DNA of 9,990 nt from Candidatus Equibacterium intestinale (lineage in GTDB: Bacteria > Bacteroidota > Bacteroidia > Bacteroidales > UBA932): assembly GCA_018064305.1 (NCBI GenBank), contig JAGHVP010000017.1, positions 1 through 9,990 on the forward strand, read 5' to 3'. The position numbers and the translations under genes are program-made. Under the pieces are notes generated by a model, which saw nothing but the letters and a program-made list of their open reading frames with translations, searched no databases and had not been told where the DNA came from. The first letter of the stretch is position 1. Each line of letters opens with the position of its first letter. Shown piece after piece: positions 1-6,105 of the stretch.

Positions 1-354
1 AAGCAGATCTGAGGGCGCTGCAGCCTGCCCGTCTGTCACTACCTCTATCTTTTCTTCAGCCCCGGCAATGCTCTCTGCCGGAATAACTGCATCCTGCTTG
101 CGGTCCAGAAAGATGCCTCCTGTCACAAGCGCTGCCAGACAGGCCGCTGCAGCGGCCCACCATCTGCGTGTGTTGTGCAAACGGCTGGCAGTGAATATGT
201 TGTCCTTCTGGATGTCAGGGCTGTCCGTAACACTTCCGCCGGCAGCCAGCATCCTGGCGCGCATATCCTCCCAGCTTGCGGCCGGTTTCTCTCCCTCATA
301 AGAATTGACTTTCTCCTTCAGGATGTCAAGCCATTGTGTATTATCTTTTTTCAT
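1..354 (-). CDS. Single-TM anti-sigma-like membrane protein, N-terminal part
   Basis: I translated this reading frame by hand from the reverse strand. It begins at the ATG ending at 354 and stays open for 118 codons to the window edge, so the C-terminus is missing. Residues 1-63 are hydrophilic, with a WLDILKEKVNSYE-type start followed by a SWEDM motif. A hydrophobic stretch at about 65-83, after the basic/aromatic RRWW, is a likely membrane segment, and the residues beyond it would be periplasmic. In Bacteroidota, proteins with this short cytoplasmic head, one TM and a periplasmic or beta-barrel tail often follow ECF sigma genes and are thought to act as their anti-sigma partners. The start codon lies inside the end of the sigma gene (14-base overlap), which suggests translational coupling. 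The gene is certain to be open. The anti-sigma role is inferred from position and architecture; no classical zinc anti-sigma motif is visible. Confidence 0.72.
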   Translation of the reverse strand, partial: MKKDNTQWLDILKEKVNSYEGEKPAASWEDMRARMLAAGGSVTDSPDIQKDNIFTASRLHNTRRWWAAAAACLAALVTGGIFLDRKQDAVIPAESIAGAEEKIEVVTDGQAAAPSDLL

Positions 355-856
355 ACTGTTCAATTTTTTCTGCAAGATGCTTTTTCGCTCTGTGAAGCCT
401 TGTGGCTGAGTTGCTTTCCGAAATCCCCAGCATCTTTGAGATTTCCTTGTGGGAGAACTCCTCGAACACAGCCAGGTTCAAAACCGTGCGCTCGTCAGGC
501 GGCAGGCCGGACACCAGATTGTGCAGCGTGCCGCTGTCCATCCCACTCACCATCCCGGCAAGGCCGCCGGGGGCCACCAGCCGGTATTCCGCTTCGGTGA
601 TCTCCCTGCTCTCTTTCAGCAGGTCGTTCTTGCGCAGGTACATCAGGCAGGTGTTTACCATTATCTTGGACAGCCATGCCTTCAGTGAACCTTTTCCGCG
701 GTCTTCAAACTTGTCGAAATTGCACCAGGCCGTAACGAATCCATCCTGCAGCATGTCCTGCGCAGTCTGCTCGTCGCACACATAGCGGCGGCACACAGCC
801 AGCAGGGCCGCGCCGTCGTCTTTATAAGCTTTTTCGAGAGCAGAGATGTCTTTCAT
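341..856 (-). CDS. ECF-type RNA polymerase sigma-70 factor
   Basis: The 171-residue protein is the usual length for an extracytoplasmic-function sigma factor, containing only regions 2 and 4. Region 2 lies at about residues 12-77, with the core-binding and -10 recognition helices around DMLQDGFVTAW (34-44) and a WLSKIMVNTCLMYLRK stretch (61-76). Region 4 lies at about 117-165: LPPDERTVLNL, then the helix-turn-helix EFSHKEISKMLGISESN and an RLHRAKKHL recognition end. The linker at 78-116 is poorly conserved. It would direct RNA polymerase to a small regulon, probably including itself. The downstream gene overlaps it and likely encodes a membrane partner that restrains it. The start at 856 is the first ATG and gives a complete region 2. 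No TAnnTTTG element is visible upstream on this strand, which would fit autoregulation but does not prove it. Confidence 0.93.
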   Translation of the reverse strand: MKDISALEKAYKDDGAALLAVCRRYVCDEQTAQDMLQDGFVTAWCNFDKFEDRGKGSLKAWLSKIMVNTCLMYLRKNDLLKESREITEAEYRLVAPGGLAGMVSGMDSGTLHNLVSGLPPDERTVLNLAVFEEFSHKEISKMLGISESNSATRLHRAKKHLAEKIEQYEKR

Positions 857-881
857 ATTAGCCTACGCACCTATATTAAAT

Positions 882-891
882 GCAAATTTGC
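882..891. repeat. 10-bp perfect palindrome between divergent genes
   Basis: GCAAATTTGC is a perfect palindrome in the 102-base gap between the sigma factor gene (minus) and the sensor-like gene (plus). It lies 26 bases upstream of the sigma start codon. It could be an operator half or a chance AT-rich palindrome; no regulator is identified. Confidence 0.3.
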
Positions 892-924
892 TCAAAATCT
901 TACAATTAAGTGCTATATTTTTCA

Positions 925-932
925 TAAGTTTG
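925..932 (+). promoter_or_regulatory. Bacteroidota -7 box upstream of the trkH operon
   Basis: TAAGTTTG matches the TAnnTTTG -7 element used by the primary sigma factor of Bacteroidota. It ends 26 bases before the ATG at 959, giving a leader of roughly 20 bases. No convincing TTTG -33 element stands at the usual distance, so the promoter may be weak or need an activator. An imperfect inverted repeat (GTTTG at 928-932 with CAAAC at 947-951, plus inner GG/CC pairs at 934-935 and 942-943) overlaps the box and the leader. Confidence 0.55.
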
Positions 933-958
933 CGGTAAGAACCTGCCAAACATGTTCT

Positions 959-1771
959 ATGAAACGAATAAACAAGAAGAATAGAAGCCTGAAACACAAA
1001 GTGAGGCTCGGCTTTCTGGTACTTTCAACTATCCTGCTGTTCTCCAGCGTGATAGCTATATTCGAGTTCACGCGGATGAACAAGGCGATGTCCGGAACCA
1101 TCGAAGACAACGTCCGCAGCGTGAACCTGGCCCGTAACCTCACCATGCTTGCCGAAGACTATAACCTGGAGATGCTCAACGCAATGACTGTCTCTGACTC
1201 TGGCGCCGTGGTGTTGTTCACCGAGCCCGGTGAAAGGTTCAGCGAAGGGTTCGCAGCCGGTCTGGAGGAGCTGCGCCAGGCCTTCACCACCTCCACCGAA
1301 CATGCTCAGGCCGACAGCGTGCTGCTGGCCTACACGGCATATATGCAGGTGCTCAGGGAAAGCACAGAAATCATGAAGCAGGACTTCCAGACTCGCCGCG
1401 ACTGGTTCTTCAACCGCCAGCAGCCCTTCTACTTGAAGCTGAGAGGATATATCGAAAGACTCACAAGTGCCGGACAGGCTGCTCTGATGGATAATTCGAA
1501 GAAGGTCGACGACACATTCTACCGCAGCATAATGCCCGCGTTCGCATCAGTGGCAATCGGGCTTATCGTGGTGCTCCTGTTCAACTACTTCCTGAATTTC
1601 TACCTTCTCAATCCCCTTGAGAAGATCAAGAACGGCATAAAGAACTACCGCAGCTACCGCAAGCAGTACACAGTTGAAATCGGCAACCGCAACGACGACC
1701 TCTCGGAGCTGAACGATACTGTGCGCGACCTCATAGAAGACCACAAGGTTGCTACAAGGGATAAAGTGTAA
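959..1771 (+). CDS. Two-TM sensor-like protein with HAMP-like region, no output domain
   Basis: This 270-residue protein has a basic cytoplasmic start, TM1 at about 18-36, a mostly helical external region of about 150 residues (40-190), TM2 at about 191-215, and a cytoplasmic tail of about 55 residues. The segment after TM2 (LNPLEKIKNGIKNY) resembles the first helix of a HAMP domain with its conserved Pro. The acidic NDDLSELNDTVRDLIED (244-260) resembles the second helix. The overall plan is that of a chemoreceptor or histidine-kinase input module (four-helix-bundle-like sensor plus HAMP), but the protein stops where a kinase or methyl-accepting domain would begin. It is the first gene of a probable four-gene operon, with trkH starting 5 bases after its stop. 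A regulatory subunit for the transporter is an attractive inference, but nothing in the sequence proves it. No named family is recognised with confidence. Confidence 0.82.
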   Translation: MKRINKKNRSLKHKVRLGFLVLSTILLFSSVIAIFEFTRMNKAMSGTIEDNVRSVNLARNLTMLAEDYNLEMLNAMTVSDSGAVVLFTEPGERFSEGFAAGLEELRQAFTTSTEHAQADSVLLAYTAYMQVLRESTEIMKQDFQTRRDWFFNRQQPFYLKLRGYIERLTSAGQAALMDNSKKVDDTFYRSIMPAFASVAIGLIVVLLFNYFLNFYLLNPLEKIKNGIKNYRSYRKQYTVEIGNRNDDLSELNDTVRDLIEDHKVATRDKV

Positions 1772-1776
1772 CGGCA

Positions 1777-3222
1777 ATGAATCTCAGAGTCATCACCAAG
1801 AACATCGGACTGGCGCTCCTGCTGGACGCCGGATTCATGCTGCTGTCGGCACTCGTGGCAGCGGTGAATAATTTTGACTCTTCGTTTTCTCCGCTGCTGC
1901 TCAGCGGAATACTGACATTGACAGTAGGCATTCTGCCCATTATTTTCGTGGAACACGACCAGAACACAATCAGCACCCGCGAAGGGTTTACGATCCTGTT
2001 CTTCGCCTGGTTCCTCTCCTGCGTGTTCGGCATGATGCCGTATGCACTCTGGGGCGGTGAGTTCTCGCTGGTCAATTCGTGGTTCGAGAGCGTTTCTGGT
2101 TTCACCACCACCGGAGCAACCATTCTGAACAACATCGAGGCGCTGCCGAAGGGGTTGCTTTTCTGGCGCTCTGCCACACACTTCATAGGTGGTTTGGGTG
2201 TTGTGGTATTCATGCTTGTGATACTGCCTTCTTCCGGCTCGATACGCTTGAAAATGAGCCATATAGAAGTATCGGACATGTCGGCCGGCAACTATAACTT
2301 CCGCTCCAACAAGCTGGTGCGTGTGGTGCTTTCGGTATATCTGACCATGATAGCGGCGGCGGTTGTGCTGTATGTCATTGGCGGCATGCCTCTGTTCGAT
2401 GCGGTGAACCATGCGTTCAGCGTGGTGGCAACGGGAGGCTTCAGCACCCGCAACGCATCGATAGGTGCATACGGTTCGCATTGGATAGAGCTTATTTCGG
2501 TGTTCTTCATGATAGTTTCGTCTCTCCACTACGGGTTGCTTTATACATCCATAGTTGGAAAGTCGACCAAGCTTTTCCGTAATCCTATCGTGAAGTTCTT
2601 CCTGTTCTCACTGCTTGTGGGAGTGGTCCTGGTATCTGCCAGCCTCATAGCAAACCATCAGTTCGACAATCCTCTGGAGGCTGTCTGGCAGGCGCTGTTC
2701 AATGTGGTTTCAATCGGCACATCCACTGGTTTCGCCACCGTCGACACCTCTGTCTGGCCGGTTTTCACCATTTTCATGCTCCTTTATTTCTCTGTGCAGT
2801 GCGGATGCTCGGGCTCCACTTCCGGAGGTCTCAAGGCCGACCGCGTGTGGGTGCTTGCAAAAGCCCTGAAGGCACAGATAATCCGCACAATCTACCCGAA
2901 TGCAGTGATACCTGTGAAATTCGGCAGTGCTGTGGCAGACAGCGAGCAGATCGGCAGTGTGGCTCTCTACACCATCCTCTATGTTGTGATAATAATCATC
3001 TGTGCGCTGGTATATGCAGCCTGCGGCATGGATATGACCGACTCATTCACCTCTTCAGTGGCAATGGTCGGCAATATCGGACCTGCTTTCGGCAGTGTTG
3101 GCAGCTTGTCGAACTTCGATGCAGTGTCGACATTCGCCAAGGTGGTGATGGGCTTTGAGATGATAGTGGGGCGTCTCGGACTCTACGCGGCCCTCAGTAT
3201 GGTTGTACGCAAGAAATTGTAA
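1777..3222 (+). CDS. trkH: TrkH-family potassium uptake channel subunit
   Basis: The 481-residue polytopic membrane protein is the normal size for TrkH/KtrB. All four pore-loop selectivity motifs are visible: SGFTTTGAT (107-115), ATGGFST (218-224), GTSTGFAT (314-321) and MVGNIGPAFG (430-439). Each has the central glycine that lines the K+ filter. The WRSATHFIGGLGVVVF segment (130-145) is also typical of the family. TrkH forms a dimeric K+ (or Na+/K+) translocating channel in the inner membrane, normally gated by a cytosolic NAD(H)/ATP-binding TrkA ring. No trkA is present in this window; in many Bacteroidota it lies next to trkH. Instead an orphan two-TM sensor-like gene precedes it by 5 bases and a helicase gene begins 8 bases after its stop, so it is probably transcribed within one operon. 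Function is secure at family level; ion preference is not. Confidence 0.95.
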   Translation: MNLRVITKNIGLALLLDAGFMLLSALVAAVNNFDSSFSPLLLSGILTLTVGILPIIFVEHDQNTISTREGFTILFFAWFLSCVFGMMPYALWGGEFSLVNSWFESVSGFTTTGATILNNIEALPKGLLFWRSATHFIGGLGVVVFMLVILPSSGSIRLKMSHIEVSDMSAGNYNFRSNKLVRVVLSVYLTMIAAAVVLYVIGGMPLFDAVNHAFSVVATGGFSTRNASIGAYGSHWIELISVFFMIVSSLHYGLLYTSIVGKSTKLFRNPIVKFFLFSLLVGVVLVSASLIANHQFDNPLEAVWQALFNVVSIGTSTGFATVDTSVWPVFTIFMLLYFSVQCGCSGSTSGGLKADRVWVLAKALKAQIIRTIYPNAVIPVKFGSAVADSEQIGSVALYTILYVVIIIICALVYAACGMDMTDSFTSSVAMVGNIGPAFGSVGSLSNFDAVSTFAKVVMGFEMIVGRLGLYAALSMVVRKKL

Positions 3223-3229
3223 TGCCGGT

Positions 3230-4648
3230 ATGATCACAGGCAATCTGGCAGAACTCATCAGGGCGAATCTTGCCTTTCCTCCGACAGCAGACCAGAACTC
3301 TCTGTTCGAGCAGCTCGGCGCTTTTTCGGCCGATCCTGTCTATGATATGATGATAATTGCAGGTTATGCCGGAACGGGCAAGACCTCGGCTGTGGCGGCG
3401 TTTGTAAAGACTCTGAAGCAGTGCCGCAGGCGCTTTGTGCTTTTGGCACCAACCGGCCGCGCGGCAAAAGTGCTCCAGTCCTTCACCGGCTACGATGCCT
3501 TTACCATCCACAAATATATTTACAGGCAGAAAAGCCTCGATGGTGCGTTCGGTAAGTTCAGCCTGGACATAAACAAGCTCAGCGACACCTTCTTCATTGT
3601 GGACGAGGCTTCGCTCATCACCATCGACACGGGTGGCGGCAATTTGTTCGGCAGCGGAGACCTGCTGGAGGACCTTGTGAAATATGTGCGCAGCAAACCC
3701 GGCAACAAGCTGGTCTTCATAGGTGACCGCGGCCAGCTGCCTCCTATCGGAATGGACGAGAGCCCCGCGCTTGACATCGACTTCATGCAGAGTACCTACG
3801 GGCAGCTCTATTCGGCAGACCTGAAGGCTGTGGTAAGGCAGGAGAAGGAGTCTGGAATCCTGCACAACGCCACAATTGTCCGCAATATGGTAGAGGCAGG
3901 GGTGGAGGAGCTGCCGCAGCTTGAGACAGACGGCTTCGACGATATAAAGCGTATCACAGGAGGCGAGCTGATTGAAAGCCTCAACGACAGCATAGGCCGC
4001 TACGGCCTTGATGATGTGGTGGTGCTCTGCCGGTCAAACAAAAGGGCGAACCGGTATAATGCCGGTATCCGCGGCACGGTGCTCTACCGTGAGGAACAGC
4101 TCACGAAGGGCGACAAGCTGATGGTGGTTAAGAACTGCTATCAGTTCAAGAGCGACCGTGAGGAGCAGGATCCTACATTCTTTCTGGCAAACGGTGACAT
4201 GTGCTATCTGCAGAAGGTGCGCCGCTATGAAGAAAGGTATGGTCTGCATTTTGCAGAAGCAACACTCCGTTTCCCCGATTACGACGACATGGACGTCACT
4301 GCGAAGATAATCCTGGACACGCTCGACAGCGGGCAGGCTTCGCTTACTGCAGAACAGCAGAACGCCCTGTTTGAAGGAGTCTGGGCCGATTACGATGATA
4401 TTACAACAAAAAAGAAACGCTACGAAGCGGTGAGGGAGGATCCGTATTTCAATGCATTGCAGATCAAATATGCCACGGCAATCACGTGCCACAAGTCGCA
4501 GGGCGGCGGATGGCCGTGCGTCTACATCGACAACCCATTCTGGATGGACGAAATGGCAGTTGAGGATTTGAAATGGTTGTACACGGCCCTCACACGCGGC
4601 ATAAAGCAGGTTTTCCTGGTAAACTTTAACGATAAATACTTTAAATAA
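3230..4648 (+). CDS. SF1B ATP-dependent DNA helicase, RecD/Dda-like
   Basis: The preferred start is the ATG at 3230, giving 472 residues beginning MITGNLAELIRANL, as in related Bacteroidales proteins. An ATG at 3203 is in frame but would overlap trkH by 20 bases and add nine unlikely residues. In the 472-residue numbering the motifs are: Walker A GYAGTGKTS (45-53), motif Ia LLAPTGRAAK (71-80), Walker B FIVDEAS (122-128), motif III VFIGDRGQLPPIG (162-174), the motif V-type TCHKSQGG (419-426) of the UvrD_C_2 region, and motif VI WLYTALTRG (449-457). This is the RecD2/Dda branch of superfamily 1, which moves 5' to 3' on DNA. The long N-terminal domain of RecD2 is absent, so it is closer in size to Dda. 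Likely roles are fork rescue or repair. It sits between trkH and a zinc peptidase with gaps of 7 bases on each side, so co-transcription is likely although no functional link is evident. Confidence 0.92.
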   Translation: MITGNLAELIRANLAFPPTADQNSLFEQLGAFSADPVYDMMIIAGYAGTGKTSAVAAFVKTLKQCRRRFVLLAPTGRAAKVLQSFTGYDAFTIHKYIYRQKSLDGAFGKFSLDINKLSDTFFIVDEASLITIDTGGGNLFGSGDLLEDLVKYVRSKPGNKLVFIGDRGQLPPIGMDESPALDIDFMQSTYGQLYSADLKAVVRQEKESGILHNATIVRNMVEAGVEELPQLETDGFDDIKRITGGELIESLNDSIGRYGLDDVVVLCRSNKRANRYNAGIRGTVLYREEQLTKGDKLMVVKNCYQFKSDREEQDPTFFLANGDMCYLQKVRRYEERYGLHFAEATLRFPDYDDMDVTAKIILDTLDSGQASLTAEQQNALFEGVWADYDDITTKKKRYEAVREDPYFNALQIKYATAITCHKSQGGGWPCVYIDNPFWMDEMAVEDLKWLYTALTRGIKQVFLVNFNDKYFK

Positions 4649-4655
4649 AGATATT

Positions 4656-5333
4656 ATGTACTGGATTGTTTTTATTACGATAACCATCCTGAGCTATGCG
4701 GTTCAGGCCTCACTTCAGAAGAAGTTCTCAAAATATTCGCAGATTCCCGTGGCTTACGGACTTACCGGCCGTGAGGTGGCAGAGAAGATGCTGCGTGACA
4801 ATGGTATCTACGATGTCAAGGTGACAAGTATTGCCGGAACTCTCACAGACCATTACAACCCTCAGACAAAGACAGTGAACCTGAGCCGGGGGGTCTATGG
4901 TTCATGCTCTGTTGCTGCCGCCGCCGTTGCGGCGCATGAATGTGGGCACGCGGTACAGCACGAGGTTGGCTATGCACCGCTCAAGCTGCGCTCTGCACTG
5001 GTGCCTGTAGTAAGTTTCTCTTCAAAAGTGGTGACCTGGGTGCTGCTCCTCGGCATGCTGCTCATCAACATCTTCCCGCAGCTTATGCTGTTCGGAATCA
5101 TCCTGTTCGGCCTTACCACACTCTTTTCAGTGGTTACGCTGCCGGTTGAGATAAATGCCAGCCACAGGGCTCTCGAGTGGCTTAATACAAGTGGCATCAC
5201 AGACTACACAAACCACGAATATGCAAGCAGCGCGCTGAAGTCGGCTGCATATACATATGTGGTTGCAGCCCTTTCATCCCTGGCCACTCTCATGTATTAT
5301 GTCATGATATTCATGGGTGGCAGAAGAAATTAA
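4656..5333 (+). CDS. YugP-type membrane zinc metallopeptidase
   Basis: The 225-residue protein matches the neutral zinc metallopeptidase family of Bacillus YugP in length and order of elements. An N-terminal TM (about 1-18) is followed by a soluble part with GLTGREVAEKML (35-46) and HYNPQTKTVNLS (66-77). The metal-binding HECGH lies at 94-98, preceded by AVAA and followed by AVQHEVGYAPLKLRS. Two further TMs lie at about 124-160, then LPVEINASHRA (162-172), whose Glu165 is the likely third zinc ligand. A final hydrophobic helix spans about 199-219. HExxH supplies two zinc ligands and the catalytic Glu. The family is probably an inner-membrane protease, but its substrates are not known to me. 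It starts 7 bases after the helicase stop and appears to be the last gene of the operon; the next gene has its own promoter. Confidence 0.9.
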   Translation: MYWIVFITITILSYAVQASLQKKFSKYSQIPVAYGLTGREVAEKMLRDNGIYDVKVTSIAGTLTDHYNPQTKTVNLSRGVYGSCSVAAAAVAAHECGHAVQHEVGYAPLKLRSALVPVVSFSSKVVTWVLLLGMLLINIFPQLMLFGIILFGLTTLFSVVTLPVEINASHRALEWLNTSGITDYTNHEYASSALKSAAYTYVVAALSSLATLMYYVMIFMGGRRN

Positions 5334-5365
5334 TTGGAGGACTTAATTATTTTTTAGTAAATTTG
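5334..5365 (+). promoter_or_regulatory. Bacteroidota promoter for the isomerase gene
   Basis: TTG at 5334-5336 (-33 element) and TAAATTTG at 5358-5365 (-7 element, TAnnTTTG) are separated by 21 bases, close to the phylum consensus. The -33 element starts directly after the stop codon of the preceding peptidase gene. The predicted leader is about 35 bases and AT-rich, without a Shine-Dalgarno sequence, as is usual in this phylum. Confidence 0.72.
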
Positions 5366-5404
5366 TAGACAGACACAAATCATTATCATTAATAATTCAC
5401 AACA

Positions 5405-6010
5405 ATGAAAAAAGTAGCAGACAAACAGATCCTGATGGCCGCTGATTTCGCAGGCTATCCCCTCAAGGAAGCAATCAAGGAATATCTCGAGAAAAAAGGC
5501 TGGACCGTTACCGACGTAGGTGTAAAGGCAGATTCAGACCCTGATGACACCGAGCTTATGTTCCACCGCATCGGTCTCCGCGTAGGAGCAATGATCACCG
5601 AGAAGGAATTCGAGCGTGCACTTATCTTCTGCGGCACAGGTATGGGTATCCATATCGCTGCAAGCAAATGCCCCGGCGTTCATGCAGGTGTTGTAGAGTC
5701 TGTTCCCGCAGCATTCCGTGCCATCACAGGTAACGGTGTGAACGTACTTGCAATGGGTGCTTTCTATGTAACTCCCGAGCTTGGCAAGCAGTGTGCAGAT
5801 GCATTCCTTTACAATGACTTCGGAAGCGGTTGGGAATGGTGGCCTGATTTCGACAAATTCCACCAGATAGCTATCGACGAGCTCAACGCCTTCAACTATG
5901 AAGAGTACAAGGCAAACGGCTTCAAGGTAAAACACCTCGGCGACTGCCACTGCGAACTTTACGACCGTCCCGAAGGTTCATCATCAGTTCCTTTGATGTG
6001 CAAGAGATAA
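5405..6010 (+). CDS. RpiB/LacA/LacB-family sugar-phosphate isomerase, extended form
   Basis: Residues 8-150 form the Rossmann-like RpiB/LacAB fold: AADFAGYPLKEAI (12-24), ALIFCGTGMGIHIAASK (72-88), PGVHAGVVES (90-99) and GVNVLAMGAFYVTPE (111-125). Cys76 in CGTG matches the catalytic base of ribose-5-phosphate isomerase B. The family interconverts aldose and ketose phosphates in the cytosol. Two features differ from standard RpiB. The DHAG motif is DFAG (Phe15), and the His expected just before NxxNVLA is Gly (109), so the ring-opening histidine appears to be missing. The protein is also about 50 residues longer than the usual 145-150, with a C-terminal tail containing a CHC motif (181-183) and a penultimate-region Cys (199). 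The substrate is therefore probably not plain ribose 5-phosphate. It is monocistronic, with a good promoter and a strong terminator. Leucine codons are almost all CTC/CTT rather than the CTG common in neighbours, which hints at high expression. Confidence 0.88.
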   Translation: MKKVADKQILMAADFAGYPLKEAIKEYLEKKGWTVTDVGVKADSDPDDTELMFHRIGLRVGAMITEKEFERALIFCGTGMGIHIAASKCPGVHAGVVESVPAAFRAITGNGVNVLAMGAFYVTPELGKQCADAFLYNDFGSGWEWWPDFDKFHQIAIDELNAFNYEEYKANGFKVKHLGDCHCELYDRPEGSSSVPLMCKR

Positions 6011-6042
6011 TCCTGTAACATAGCAGGATATAAATATGATCC

Positions 6043-6078
6043 AACCCCGGAAGCTGTAGCAACTTCCGGGGTTTTGTT
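6043..6078 (+). terminator. Rho-independent terminator after the isomerase gene
   Basis: AACCCCGGAAG (6043-6053) pairs perfectly with CTTCCGGGGTT (6063-6073) around a 9-base loop. The GC-rich 11-bp stem runs into a T-rich stretch (TTTTGTT) at 6072-6078. It lies 32 bases past the stop codon. Confidence 0.88.
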
Positions 6079-6079
6079 A

Positions 6080-6087
6080 TAACTTTG
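6080..6087 (+). promoter_or_regulatory. Bacteroidota -7 box for the propeller lipoprotein gene
   Basis: TAACTTTG matches TAnnTTTG and begins two bases after the terminator T-tract. The leader to the ATG at 6106 would be only about 13-15 bases. The position where a -33 element should be falls inside the terminator hairpin and shows no TTTG, so the promoter may be weak. Confidence 0.55.
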
Positions 6088-6105
6088 TACATATAACATT
6101 TCAAG

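Noticed and set aside
1654..2529. Long minus-strand open frame opposite the sensor-like gene and trkH
   Set aside because: Its product is rich in His, Gln and Arg, has no recognisable fold, and crosses two well-supported genes. It is a complement-strand shadow.
3203..3229. Upstream in-frame start for the helicase gene
   Set aside because: It would overlap the trkH coding end and adds nine residues unlike the family N-terminus; the ATG at 3230 fits better.
4034..4687. 217-codon minus-strand open frame opposite the helicase gene
   Set aside because: It covers the conserved helicase motifs on the other strand and has no recognisable domain. It is a shadow.
6010..6029. ATCCTG/CAGGAT hairpin just after the isomerase stop
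   Set aside because: Six base pairs and no T-run; the strong terminator 15 bases downstream explains termination.
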